64,000 nt of DNA, from NCBI RefSeq assembly GCF_018687455.1, contig NZ_CP061291.1, forward strand, positions 868,001-932,000. Reading direction: 5' to 3'. How positions within the stretch are numbered: the stretch's first letter is position 1; each line of letters starts with the position of its first letter. The position numbers and the translations under genes were made by a program. This document shows, piece by piece, positions 8,033 to 16,512 of the stretch. This DNA is from Polynucleobacter sp. TSB-Sco08W16. GTDB lineage: Bacteria > Pseudomonadota > Gammaproteobacteria > Burkholderiales > Burkholderiaceae. A model generated the notes under the pieces. That model saw only the letters and a program-made list of their open reading frames with translations, ran no database searches and had not been told where the DNA came from.

Positions 8033-9061
8033 ATGAATACAGTATTTAAAAAAGCTCTAGTTGCTGGCGCGGTTGTGGCCTCACTTAGTACAACTGCTTT
8101 TGCGGCTGAAATGACTGGCGCAGGCTCTTCTTTTATTTACCCAGTTCTTGCTAAATGGGCGGAAGCTTACAAGACAAAGACTGGCAATAGCTTGAACTAT
8201 CAGTCAATTGGCTCTGGTGGTGGTATTAAACAAATTAAAGCAAAGACTGTAGATTTTGGTGCTACCGATGCGCCAATGAGCTTTGAAGATTTAGAAGCTG
8301 GTGGCATGGTGCAATTTCCGGCAATCATTGGTGGTGTTGTTCCAGTAGTGAACATTGAAGGTGTTAAGCCAGGTGAGTTAAAACTTTCTGGTGACTTGCT
8401 TTCTGATATTTTTATTGGCCAGGTAACTAACTGGGGTGACAAGCGCATTGCTTTGATGAACCCAGGTTTAAAGATCCCTGCAGGTGACATTACTGTTGTC
8501 ACTCGTGCGGATGGCTCTGGTACAACAGCTATTTTTACCAACTACCTCTCTAAAGTGAACAAGAACTTTAAAGACACAGTAGGATTTGGCGCTTCGGTTA
8601 AGTGGCCTGCTGCATCTACCGTCAGCGGTAAGGGTAATGAAGGCGTAGCCGCCAACGTTAGCCGTGTTAAGAACTCAATCGGCTATGTTGAGTATGCATA
8701 TGCAAAGAAGAATAACCTTAGCTATACCCAAATGAGAAACTCTAGCGACAAATTTGTAGAGCCTACTGGTGCATCATTTGCGGCGGCATCTGCTGGCACA
8801 GATTGGTCTAAATTTCCAGGTATGAATACCTTTATCACAAACGCACCTGGTGCAGCCGCATGGCCGATCACTGGAGCAACTTTTGTGGTTGTATACAAAA
8901 AACCTGAAAACAAAGCCAATGCAGCAGAAGTTCTGAAGTTCTTCGATTATGGATTTGTTAATGGTAAGCAAATGGCATCAGATTTAGACTATGTGCCAAT
9001 GCCGGATGCAACAACAAGCTATATCCGTAAAAGTGTTTGGTCACAAGTTCAAACGAAGTAA
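8033..9061 (+). CDS. pstS: Phosphate ABC transporter, periplasmic phosphate-binding protein
   Basis: PstS captures inorganic phosphate in the periplasm for PstCAB. A signal peptide is clear: basic start, hydrophobic core, cleavage after AFA at about residue 24. The mature protein opens with the family motif GAGSSFIYPVLAKWAEAY and keeps the phosphate contacts in IGSGGGIKQIKA, FGATDAPM and RADGSGTT. Length 342 is normal. It is preceded by a Pho box and followed by a terminator before pstC, which would let PstS be made in excess of the membrane subunits. Confidence 0.97.
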   Translation: MNTVFKKALVAGAVVASLSTTAFAAEMTGAGSSFIYPVLAKWAEAYKTKTGNSLNYQSIGSGGGIKQIKAKTVDFGATDAPMSFEDLEAGGMVQFPAIIGGVVPVVNIEGVKPGELKLSGDLLSDIFIGQVTNWGDKRIALMNPGLKIPAGDITVVTRADGSGTTAIFTNYLSKVNKNFKDTVGFGASVKWPAASTVSGKGNEGVAANVSRVKNSIGYVEYAYAKKNNLSYTQMRNSSDKFVEPTGASFAAASAGTDWSKFPGMNTFITNAPGAAAWPITGATFVVVYKKPENKANAAEVLKFFDYGFVNGKQMASDLDYVPMPDATTSYIRKSVWSQVQTK

Positions 9062-9084
9062 TCAAATAAATATTCAGAAAATTG

Positions 9085-9117
9085 GCCCTAAGATTGCTTA
9101 GGGCTATTTTTTCTTTT
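9085..9117 (+). terminator. Strong intrinsic terminator between pstS and pstC
   Basis: GCCCTAAG (9085-9092) and CTTAGGGC (9097-9104) form an 8-bp perfect stem with a 4-base loop, followed by TATTTTTTCTTTT. Read-through would set the ratio of PstS to PstCAB-PhoU. Confidence 0.85.
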
Positions 9118-9139
9118 ATTTACCTAGACTGAAATAACA

Positions 9140-10126
9140 ATGACTTTTCAAAACCCTTCCGATCTAAGTAATCCCAGAGCTATTAAAGTTGCTCGCATAC
9201 AGCGGGTACAGGATTTTTTATTTCAGGCTGTAACGCAATTCTTTTCATTAATTGTTTTATTTGCATTACTTGGCATCATTATTTCTTTATTTATTAATGC
9301 ATGGCCTGCATTGAGTACTTTTGGTGTCGGCTTCTTTTTTACCCAAGAATGGGATATTGTGAATGGTGAGTTTGGTGGCTTGATTGCTATCTACGGAACT
9401 CTTGTTACTTCAATTATTGCTTTATTGATTGCCGTTCCTTTAAGCTTTGGAATCGCAGTATTTCTTACTGAACTGTGCCCAGGTTCTTTGCGACGCCCTC
9501 TAGGAACTGCTGTCGAATTACTTGCTGCAGTTCCATCAATCATCTATGGCATGTTTGGCCTATTTATTTTTGCGCCACTATTTGCAGAATATGTTGAGCC
9601 AGCACTTGCAGCTAGCTTAGGAAAAATACCGGGATTTGGAATATTGTTTTCTGGCGCCTTTAACGGTGTAGGTGTATTGTGTGCAGGCCTAATTCTTGCC
9701 ATGATGATTCTTCCATTTATTGCATCAGTCATGCGCGACGTTTTTGCTATTGTTCCCCCGGTCCTCAAAGAGTCCGCATATGGTATCAGATGCACAACCT
9801 GGGAAGTAGTGAAGAATGTAGTGCTGCCTTATACCAAGGCAGGAGTTATTGGAGGCGTAATGCTTGGACTTGGTAGAGCGCTTGGTGAAACCATGGCCGT
9901 TACCTTTGTGATTGGCAATGCCCATCGTTTATCAGCCTCTTTATTTGCCCCCGGCACATCTATAGCCTCAACTTTGGCTAACGAATTTGGTGAAGCAGAG
10001 GCTGGCAACCATTTATCTTCTCTATTTGCTCTTGGCTTAACTCTTTTTATTATTACCTTTATTGTTCTCGCATGCGCTAAATGGATGCTAAACAATATGG
10101 AGAAGAAGCAAGGCTTGAAATCATGA
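9140..10126 (+). CDS. pstC: Phosphate ABC transporter permease PstC
   Basis: PstC is one of the two inner-membrane permease subunits of the phosphate importer. It has about six hydrophobic segments starting with one at roughly residues 30-50, and the permease EAA loop in LKESAYGIRCTTWEVVKNVVLP (quoted in part: ESAYGIRCTTWEVV). Length 328 is usual. Its TGA overlaps the ATG of pstA (ATGA). Confidence 0.95.
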   Translation: MTFQNPSDLSNPRAIKVARIQRVQDFLFQAVTQFFSLIVLFALLGIIISLFINAWPALSTFGVGFFFTQEWDIVNGEFGGLIAIYGTLVTSIIALLIAVPLSFGIAVFLTELCPGSLRRPLGTAVELLAAVPSIIYGMFGLFIFAPLFAEYVEPALAASLGKIPGFGILFSGAFNGVGVLCAGLILAMMILPFIASVMRDVFAIVPPVLKESAYGIRCTTWEVVKNVVLPYTKAGVIGGVMLGLGRALGETMAVTFVIGNAHRLSASLFAPGTSIASTLANEFGEAEAGNHLSSLFALGLTLFIITFIVLACAKWMLNNMEKKQGLKS

Positions 10127-10989
10127 ACGGTACCAGTAACATTAATCCTGATGTTTTTGCCCGCCGCAAGCGTGCTAACAAGATCGGCTTGACTCTTTCC
10201 ATGTGTGCTATGGCACTGGGAATGATTTTCTTACTCTGGATTCTGAGTGTTCTAGTCATCAAGGGTTTTTCCTCTATAAGCTTGGATCTCTTTACTCACA
10301 GTACTCCGGCGCCTGGATCGGATGGCGGCGGTCTTGCTAATGCCATAGTGGGTAGCTTGATGCTAATTGGCTGCTGTACCTTAATCAGCACCCCTATTGG
10401 TGTGTTGTCTGGTCTTTATCTATCTGAATATGGCGATAGAAGTAAGGTTGCTGCTATTACTCGATTTGTAACAGACATTATGTTGTCAGCCCCATCTATT
10501 GTGATTGGTTTGTTTGTCTATGCATTTGTAGTCGCGCAGGTAAGACATTTTTCTGGTTGGGCTGGCACGATCGCTCTGGCTTTGATTGCTATCCCAGTAG
10601 TTGTGAGAACAACGGAGAATATGCTCAGATTGGTTCCTGGAAGTTTGCGTGAGGCTGCTTATGCCTTAGGCACTCCAAAATGGAAAGTGGCTTTCATGAT
10701 CACGCTTCGTGCAGCACAGAGTGGTGTGATGACAGGTATTTTGTTAGCACTTGCCCGTGTAAGTGGCGAGACAGCGCCTTTGTTATTTACCGCACTAAAT
10801 AATCAGTTCTTTTCAACCAATATGAATGCGCCGATGGCGAATTTACCGGTTGTCATTTTCCAGTTTGCAATGAGTCCATACGATAACTGGGTTGACCTTG
10901 CTTGGGGCGGCGCTTTATTGATTACCTTTGCAGTACTTGGATTGAATATCCTTGCTCGAGTGGTATTCCGAGATAAGGTGCAGGCATGA
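10123..10989 (+). CDS. pstA: Phosphate ABC transporter permease PstA
   Basis: PstA is the second permease subunit of the phosphate importer. The ATG at 10123 overlaps the pstC stop by 4 bases; an earlier in-frame ATG at 10081 would force a 46-base overlap and adds only a hydrophilic stretch, so I prefer 10123 (288 residues). The six-segment permease core ends with the EAA loop (LREAAYALGTPKWKVAF) and VSGETAPLLFTA, both typical of PstA. The stop overlaps the pstB start. Confidence 0.95.
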   Translation: MNGTSNINPDVFARRKRANKIGLTLSMCAMALGMIFLLWILSVLVIKGFSSISLDLFTHSTPAPGSDGGGLANAIVGSLMLIGCCTLISTPIGVLSGLYLSEYGDRSKVAAITRFVTDIMLSAPSIVIGLFVYAFVVAQVRHFSGWAGTIALALIAIPVVVRTTENMLRLVPGSLREAAYALGTPKWKVAFMITLRAAQSGVMTGILLALARVSGETAPLLFTALNNQFFSTNMNAPMANLPVVIFQFAMSPYDNWVDLAWGGALLITFAVLGLNILARVVFRDKVQA

Positions 10990-11834
10990 TGACTAATATG
11001 AAAACAATGTTTGACTTAAATCAGATTGATAGTCAAGGGGGTAGAGTGGATACAGCAAATCAAGAGCCGCAGAAGTCGGCAGTCAATGCCATTGAAGTGC
11101 GCGATCTTAATTTTTATTACGGTGCATTTCAGGGCTTAAAGAATATCAATTTAGATATTGAGCAAGGCAAGGTCACTGCCTTTATTGGACCTTCAGGTTG
11201 CGGTAAGTCGACCTTACTAAGAACCTTAAATCGCATGTATGACCTCTATCCAGGACAGCGTGCTGAGGGCGAGATTAATTTCTATGGCCAAAACATCCTC
11301 GAGCAAGGACAAGATTTAAACTTGCTGCGCTCACGTATTGGTATGGTTTTTCAGAAGCCAACCCCATTTCCAATGTCAATTTACGAGAACATTGCTTTTG
11401 GTGTGCGTTTATATGAAAAGCTCTCTCGTTCCGAAATGGATGAACGTGTTGAGTGGGCCTTGAATAAAGCAGCCTTGTGGAATGAGGTAAAAGATAAGCT
11501 AAACCAGAGTGGTCTATCCCTCTCTGGAGGACAGCAACAACGCCTTTGTATTGCTCGTGGAGTGGCAGTAAAGCCATCCGTGATCTTGTTGGATGAACCT
11601 ACATCTGCTTTGGATCCTATTTCTACCGGCAAAGTAGAGGAATTGATTCATGAACTCAAAAATGACTATACGATTGCAATCGTGACTCATAATATGCAGC
11701 AAGCAGCTCGTGTTTCGGACTATACGGCTTATATGTATTTGGGTAGCTTGATTGAGTACGGAAAAACCGACGAAATATTTATTAAGCCTAAGCGTAAAGA
11801 AACAGAAGATTACATTACCGGTCGTTTCGGTTAA
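10986..11834 (+). CDS. pstB: Phosphate ABC transporter ATP-binding protein
   Basis: PstB is the ATPase of the phosphate importer and, with PhoU, part of the signal to PhoR. Walker A is GPSGCGKST (about residues 68-76), the signature is LSGGQQQR, Walker B is VILLDEPTSALD and the switch His is in IVTHNMQQA. The first 35 residues or so precede the ABC core and include two extra in-frame ATGs, so the exact start is open. It overlaps pstA by 4 bases. Confidence 0.96.
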   Translation: MMTNMKTMFDLNQIDSQGGRVDTANQEPQKSAVNAIEVRDLNFYYGAFQGLKNINLDIEQGKVTAFIGPSGCGKSTLLRTLNRMYDLYPGQRAEGEINFYGQNILEQGQDLNLLRSRIGMVFQKPTPFPMSIYENIAFGVRLYEKLSRSEMDERVEWALNKAALWNEVKDKLNQSGLSLSGGQQQRLCIARGVAVKPSVILLDEPTSALDPISTGKVEELIHELKNDYTIAIVTHNMQQAARVSDYTAYMYLGSLIEYGKTDEIFIKPKRKETEDYITGRFG

Positions 11835-11846
11835 ATGGAGAATTAC

Positions 11847-12554
11847 ATGCCAGATAAACACTTATCCTCGCAATTTGATGCGGATCTTAACTCCCTTTCT
11901 AGTCGCTTGCTCGAAATGGGCGGTCTTGTAGAGTCACAGATTGCCACTGCAATGCGTGCTTTCACACAGATGGATATCGAAACCTGCAATGTTGTGATAG
12001 AGAATGAAAAATCGGTTAATGATCTTGAGATTCAGATTGACTTAGCCTGCACAGAATTGATTGCACGTCGTCAACCTACTGCTCGTGACCTTCGTCTCGT
12101 GATGGCAGTTTCTAAGGCGATTACCAATTTAGAACGTGCTGGAGATGAAGCTGAGCGTGTAGCTAAGCGCACTAAACGTTTGATTGAAGCTGGCATGCCA
12201 CACAATATTAATGTGGCTGAAATCCGTTTGTCGGGTCAAATGGCGATTTCATTGCTGCGTCGCAGCCTAGATGCCTTTGCCCGGTTGGATACGATTGCAG
12301 CTGCTGAGGTTGTTGAAGAAGATCGTCAGATTGATGAGGAATTTAGAGGCTTTGTTCGTAAGCTCATCACCTATATGTCTGAAGATCCGCATATGATTAG
12401 TACGGGTCTGGATATGTTAACTATTGCAAAAGCGATTGAACGTATTGGTGATCACGCAAAAAATATTGCTGAGTTCGTCATTTACATTGCGAAGGGGTCT
12501 GATGTTCGTCATATCCCGCACGAAGATTTAGTCCGCGAAGCTAATAGAGAATAA
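11847..12554 (+). CDS. phoU: Phosphate signalling protein PhoU
   Basis: PhoU links Pst transport to the PhoR kinase and keeps the Pho response off when phosphate is plentiful. It consists of two three-helix PhoU repeats with the metal-binding-type motifs ITNLERAGDEAERVAKR and AIERIGDHAKNIAEFV. The frame is open from 11835, but the ATG at 11847 has GGAG (11837-11840) 6 bases upstream, which decides the start (235 residues). It is the last gene of the pst unit; phoB follows after 15 bp. Confidence 0.95.
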   Translation: MPDKHLSSQFDADLNSLSSRLLEMGGLVESQIATAMRAFTQMDIETCNVVIENEKSVNDLEIQIDLACTELIARRQPTARDLRLVMAVSKAITNLERAGDEAERVAKRTKRLIEAGMPHNINVAEIRLSGQMAISLLRRSLDAFARLDTIAAAEVVEEDRQIDEEFRGFVRKLITYMSEDPHMISTGLDMLTIAKAIERIGDHAKNIAEFVIYIAKGSDVRHIPHEDLVREANRE

Positions 12555-12569
12555 ATAGGGCATTTCAAA

Positions 12570-13283
12570 ATGACTCACCGCATACTCATAGTTGAGGATG
12601 AGCCATCAATTGCAGAATTGATTGCGATTAACCTATCCCACGCTGGCTTTGAAGTAGAAAAGGCGATGCAAACTGATCTTGCATTAACGATGATGAAAGA
12701 TCAGTTGCCTAATCTAGTTATCCTCGATTGGATGTTACCTGGTAAATCAGGTGTTCAATTTGCAAAAGAGCTTCGTCAAAATGAGCGCACCAAGACATTG
12801 CCTATTTTGATGCTCACTGCAAAGAGCGAGGAATCCGATAAGGTTCTGGGGCTTGATTCAGGTGCAGACGATTATGTGACTAAGCCTTTTTCACCAAAGG
12901 AACTAGTTGCTAGGGTCAGGGCGATTTTACGTAGGCTGGCGCCTATTGAAGATACCGGCCTTCTAACAGTTGGTCCCTTAAAGCTGGATCCAAGCTCACA
13001 TCGAGTCTTAGCTACATGGCCTAATCTCGAGCCAAAATCGATTGCTCTTGGCCCAACTGAATTTAGATTGTTACAGTTCTTTATGGCCAACCCTGAGCGC
13101 GTCCATTCTCGTAGTAGTCTATTGGATAAGGTTTGGGGTAACGAGGTCTACATTGAAGAGAGAACTGTGGACGTTCACATCAAGCGCTTAAGAGCTGCTT
13201 TGGCTCCTTTTGATTGTGATCGTTATATTGAGACAGTACGTGGTAGCGGCTACCGCGTTACCAAAACTCCTACAGAGACCTAA
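12570..13283 (+). CDS. phoB: Phosphate regulon response regulator PhoB
   Basis: PhoB is the OmpR-type activator that binds Pho boxes when phosphorylated. The receiver domain has acidic residues in VEDEPSIAE, phospho-acceptor Asp53 in VILDWMLPG, and Lys105 in VTKPFSPKE. The winged-helix DNA-binding domain has LGPTEFRLLQFFMANPERV and ERTVDVHIKRLRAAL. Length 237 is close to the E. coli protein. It is the likely reader of the Pho boxes annotated at pstS, the alkaline phosphatase, ppx, plcP and ppk2. Confidence 0.96.
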   Translation: MTHRILIVEDEPSIAELIAINLSHAGFEVEKAMQTDLALTMMKDQLPNLVILDWMLPGKSGVQFAKELRQNERTKTLPILMLTAKSEESDKVLGLDSGADDYVTKPFSPKELVARVRAILRRLAPIEDTGLLTVGPLKLDPSSHRVLATWPNLEPKSIALGPTEFRLLQFFMANPERVHSRSSLLDKVWGNEVYIEERTVDVHIKRLRAALAPFDCDRYIETVRGSGYRVTKTPTET

Positions 13284-13347
13284 GTCTATATTTGACGTTT
13301 CGTAGCATTTCCTCCAGGGAATGGTGGAGATGTTCTAATATTGCATC

Positions 13348-14646
13348 ATGTTCTCTGCACTAAGCCGTTTTTTTACCATCATCTCCGTTGCATTTATAGC
13401 GGCGTTTTCGGTCTTGTCCCTTTGGGGATCTCAGTGGGCTATTGCAGCAGGAATCTTCGTTCTCGCTATTCCCCTGGTCTATGCTTACATTAACTTAGCT
13501 AGGCTTCGTAAATATATCCTTGCTGATACCGTTGAAAATATGCCTCTGCCGAGCGGGTTTTGGGAGGAGGTATTTTTTCGCTTACAGCGCCTTGTCAGAA
13601 ATCTAAAGCAACGCATTCGCAGCATTGAACAACAGCATGATCATTTTATTGAGGCATTTCAAGCCTCTCCAAATGGAATTGTCATGCTGGATGAAAGCGA
13701 TCAAATTGAGTGGTGCAATAGCATCGCAGAGCGCTTCTTTGGATTGATATTTAAGCGTGATGTAATGCAACGTATCAATTTCTTAATAAGGCGCCCAGAA
13801 TTTATTCAGTATCTTCATAAACGCTTATTTGAAGAGCCCTTGTTGCTTGAGCGTATGGGCCCAGATGGTAATTTGAGCTTGATGTTACAAGCATTTCCAT
13901 TTGGTCAGAATAGACATCTTTTGCTAATACAAGATGTCACAGATTTACAAAAAGCAGATGCAATGCGTCGCGATTTCGTGGCCAATGTATCCCATGAAAT
14001 GCGTACACCAATTACCGTATTAATGGGCTTTTTAGAAACAGTTCAGTCTCTTGACCTGAAAAAGGATCAACAAGATCAATACTTTGACATGATGATGTCT
14101 CAGGCCCAGAGAATGAAGAGCTTAGTTGAAGATTTGCTCACCTTAGCCAATCTAGAGTCCAACGCATTACCAGCCACAAACACAGTCATTAAGGTTGAAA
14201 CCCTCATGGCTCTTCTGAAAAATGATGCAGAAGCTCTTTCTAGTGGAAAGCATACGTTTAAGTTTGATGTTCAATCGCCTTTGAATATTCTTGGTGATGA
14301 ACGTGAGGTTCTCTCAGCATTTAGTAATTTGGTCTCCAATGCGATCCGCTACACCCCTGATGCTGGGTCAATTCAGGTTTCTTGGGATGTAAATGTCTTG
14401 GGGCAAGGCGAGTTCTCCGTTACCGATACCGGCCCCGGAATTGCATCAGAACATTTGTCGAGGTTGACGGAGCGTTTCTATCGAGTGGATAGAAGTCGAT
14501 CAAGGGATACGGGTGGAACAGGATTGGGCTTGGCAATTGTGAAGCATATTGCTAGCAGACATCAGGCTCAATTGGTGATAGAAAGCACTCCAGGAAGGGG
14601 GAGCAAATTTTTGCTACGCTTCCCAAAAGACAGGGTTGAGGCCTGA
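13348..14646 (+). CDS. phoR: Phosphate regulon sensor histidine kinase PhoR
   Basis: PhoR phosphorylates PhoB under phosphate limitation. It has two N-terminal membrane segments (about residues 7-50) with almost no periplasmic loop, a PAS domain (about 95-195, EAFQASPNGIVMLDESDQI), the HisKA box ANVSHEMRTPITVL with His216, and the ATPase domain with N box VSNAIRYTP, G1 TDTGPGI and G2 GGTGLGLAI. It follows phoB after 64 bp. An MgtC-type gene lies just downstream on the other strand. Confidence 0.95.
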   Translation: MFSALSRFFTIISVAFIAAFSVLSLWGSQWAIAAGIFVLAIPLVYAYINLARLRKYILADTVENMPLPSGFWEEVFFRLQRLVRNLKQRIRSIEQQHDHFIEAFQASPNGIVMLDESDQIEWCNSIAERFFGLIFKRDVMQRINFLIRRPEFIQYLHKRLFEEPLLLERMGPDGNLSLMLQAFPFGQNRHLLLIQDVTDLQKADAMRRDFVANVSHEMRTPITVLMGFLETVQSLDLKKDQQDQYFDMMMSQAQRMKSLVEDLLTLANLESNALPATNTVIKVETLMALLKNDAEALSSGKHTFKFDVQSPLNILGDEREVLSAFSNLVSNAIRYTPDAGSIQVSWDVNVLGQGEFSVTDTGPGIASEHLSRLTERFYRVDRSRSRDTGGTGLGLAIVKHIASRHQAQLVIESTPGRGSKFLLRFPKDRVEA

Positions 14647-14649
14647 CCC

Positions 14650-14850
14650 TTATTCCTTTTTCTTCTTTTTCTTCTTTTTGGATTCTTTAGGCAGCTTCTC
14701 GGTTTTGCCGCTGGCGTAGAGACACCAGACTTTAATTTCTTCAAATAGCTCTACGAGATCCTCGTGGGGTAGATTTTTAAGATCAACAAGCCCAATACTG
14801 CCTGATTCTTGCAGCTGTTTTACGGCATCTTCATATTGATATTTGCTCAT
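14650..14850 (-). CDS. Small protein with poly-lysine C-terminus
   Basis: This 66-residue protein is not recognised by family. Residues 1-50 look like a compact helical domain (QYEDAVKQLQESGSIGLVDL, LVELFEEIKVWCLYASG). The last 15 residues are mostly lysine, ending in a run of eight Lys and a Glu. It starts with ATG at 14850 and ends 3 bp from the phoR stop, convergent with it. The lysine tract could bind nucleic acid, membranes or polyphosphate; that is speculation. Confidence 0.65.
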   Translation of the reverse strand: MSKYQYEDAVKQLQESGSIGLVDLKNLPHEDLVELFEEIKVWCLYASGKTEKLPKESKKKKKKKKE

Positions 14851-14934
14851 CTTGATTCAACCCATTTATTAAGTTAGACGCAATCCTAGCAAACTAATAT
14901 GACAAAAGTGGCTTTTTAGAGCCTTAAAGTGGGT

Positions 14935-15411
14935 TTATTCAGGCTCCCCAGATACCTCCGAGGTCCTTTTGACCCCAGTACAGCTGGCAACCAGCTTCTC
15001 TAGAGGGCCTCCAATAATTAGGGTCAGCAATATAGCCCCAAGACTAAGTCCTCCCAATGCAAATTGACCTGCCCCAAAAGCGGCGCCTATTAAGGCGCAA
15101 GACCAAATACTCGCAGCCGTAGTTAGACCGAAGATCTTTTGGGATCGTTGCTCGCGAATAATTACACCTGCACCCAAAAACCCAAGACCGGTAATTAAGC
15201 CTTGCAGGACACGGCTTACTGATTGCGCATCATCCCGCACAAAGTCTGAGATGAGTAAAACTGCGGTAGCGGAACCAATCGAGACCAAAGCGTGGGTTCG
15301 TATTCCGGCCGATTTGTGATGTAACCAGCGGTTTAAGCCTAATATGGCCCCAACAAGAAGGGCTAAACCCAGCCTCAGGGCAATAGTCCCGTACAGATCC
15401 CATTGAGTCAT
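14935..15411 (-). CDS. MgtC/SapB family membrane protein
   Basis: This is a 158-residue MgtC/SapB-type protein with about four to five hydrophobic segments and the family motifs LVGAILGLNRWLHHKSAGIR, ALVSIGSATAV, GLGFLGAGVIIRE and GLTTAASIW. It lacks the C-terminal ACT-like domain present in the second copy at 19.8 kb. Members serve in Mg2+-limited growth and, in Salmonella, MgtC binds PhoR and promotes PhoB activation. The position 290 bp from phoR fits a link to phosphate signalling but does not prove one. Confidence 0.88.
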   Translation of the reverse strand: MTQWDLYGTIALRLGLALLVGAILGLNRWLHHKSAGIRTHALVSIGSATAVLLISDFVRDDAQSVSRVLQGLITGLGFLGAGVIIREQRSQKIFGLTTAASIWSCALIGAAFGAGQFALGGLSLGAILLTLIIGGPLEKLVASCTGVKRTSEVSGEPE

Positions 15412-15584
15412 CTAGATTCCTTTGGTAAGTAAGCTTTTTCTCGACTAAGTGTATATCAGTCACTTTATTTCGTCATAAATAAGCCATCACATTGACATCA
15501 TGCCCGAGCACAATCAATTTGAATTTCTTATTTACACCTCAAAAGGGTGTCATTCAACAAATCTTTAACCATAAGGATGGCGCA

Positions 15585-15677
15585 ATGAAAAAATTATTCA
15601 TATTGGTATGGCAGGCATGGTACGAAGCTCGGCTTGCCTACGCTAAACGCTACGTTTCCCATAGACTTGGAAGTTAG
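15585..15677 (+). CDS. Very small protein, 30 residues
   Basis: A 30-codon frame begins at ATG 15585, which has AAGGA about 8 bases upstream. The product starts MKKLFILVWQAWYEARLAYA and ends in the basic segment KRYVSHRLGS: an amphipathic, aromatic and basic helix. The frame is open upstream to 15492 but the ribosome-binding site supports the short form. No family is recognised. Size and basic charge recall DUF1127-type small regulators, without the sequence match. Confidence 0.45.
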   Translation: MKKLFILVWQAWYEARLAYAKRYVSHRLGS

Positions 15678-15757
15678 ATTCATCAGGGGCCTTAACAAAA
15701 CTGCCATATACAAAACGTATGATCAGGATTATTGTTATTAATAGGATCTAATAATTC

Positions 15758-15934
15758 ATGAATAAGGCCCTAACGGATTATCTTTCTTCCGTATTGAGAA
15801 ACGAATCCAGCATTGAGCCAGCCCCTATTGGTTTCGATGAAAAGTCGAAGAACCATAGTAGTTTGCTTGATTCGAGCAAGAATCCGTTTTTAGTCGATAC
15901 GCGATATTCTCTAAGACTAGACGAAGTGGTTTAA
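15758..15934 (+). CDS. Very small acidic-to-neutral protein, 58 residues
   Basis: ATG at 15758 opens 58 codons ending with TAA at 15932-15934. The product begins MNKALTDYLSSVLRNESSIE and ends VDTRYSLRLDEVV, hydrophilic, with no membrane segment or known motif. AGGA lies 11 bases upstream of the ATG, a long but usable spacing. It ends 19 bp before the arsenate-reductase-type gene and may be its leader cistron. Confidence 0.45.
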   Translation: MNKALTDYLSSVLRNESSIEPAPIGFDEKSKNHSSLLDSSKNPFLVDTRYSLRLDEVV

Positions 15935-15953
15935 TCGAAATAGACTTTGAATT

Positions 15954-16457
15954 ATGGATAAAAAATACAATATTCTTTTTTTGTGTACTGGAAACTCCGC
16001 CAGATCCATTCTAGGTGAAGTCTTAGCAACCACTTTAAGCCATGGAAAGTTGATCGGCTATTCAGCAGGCTCAAGACCCGCAGGATTTGTTCACCCAATC
16101 GCCTTAAGGATTGCTAAGGAGCTAGATTATCCCCTTGACCTTTTGCGCAGCAAGAGTTGGGATGAGTATGGACAAGAGGGTGCTCCTCGCATGGATTTTA
16201 TTATTACCGTGTGTGATTCTGCGGCAGGAGAAGAGTGTCCATATTGGCCAGGGCATCCTGCTAGTGCCCACTGGGGGTTCGCTGACCCAGCAGCTGTTGA
16301 TTCGGGTGACTCAGCGATGCTTGATGCCTTTAAACAAGTGGAAATGGGCCTACGTAATCGCATTGAGCTTTTAATGGATTTGCCCATGGATAAATTAGAG
16401 CATGCTCAAATCAGGGATGAGTTACAGTCAATTCATCACCGCATTAAATTCAGATAG
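15954..16457 (+). CDS. arsC: Arsenate reductase / low-molecular-weight protein tyrosine phosphatase family
   Basis: The P-loop CTGNSARS with Cys11 is that of thioredoxin-coupled arsenate reductases and LMW phosphatases. Two further cysteines in ITVCDSAAGEECPYWPG are spaced like the redox pair (Cys82/Cys89) of the staphylococcal enzyme, favouring arsenate reductase over tyrosine phosphatase. The catalytic Asp is in HWGFADPA. At 167 residues it has a C-terminal helical extension relative to the 131-residue pI258 enzyme. Arsenate enters through phosphate transporters, so a place beside the pst operon makes sense. No arsB/arsR is nearby. Confidence 0.85.
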   Translation: MDKKYNILFLCTGNSARSILGEVLATTLSHGKLIGYSAGSRPAGFVHPIALRIAKELDYPLDLLRSKSWDEYGQEGAPRMDFIITVCDSAAGEECPYWPGHPASAHWGFADPAAVDSGDSAMLDAFKQVEMGLRNRIELLMDLPMDKLEHAQIRDELQSIHHRIKFR

Positions 16458-16512
16458 ACAATCTCCTTGATTAAAGGGGTAAGATTAAAGCTGATCGCCC
16501 TTAAGGAAGTCA

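Noticed and set aside
15531..15548. Hairpin ACACC/GGTGT before the 30-residue gene
   Set aside because: Only 5 bp long and without a T-tract; no support as terminator or riboswitch.
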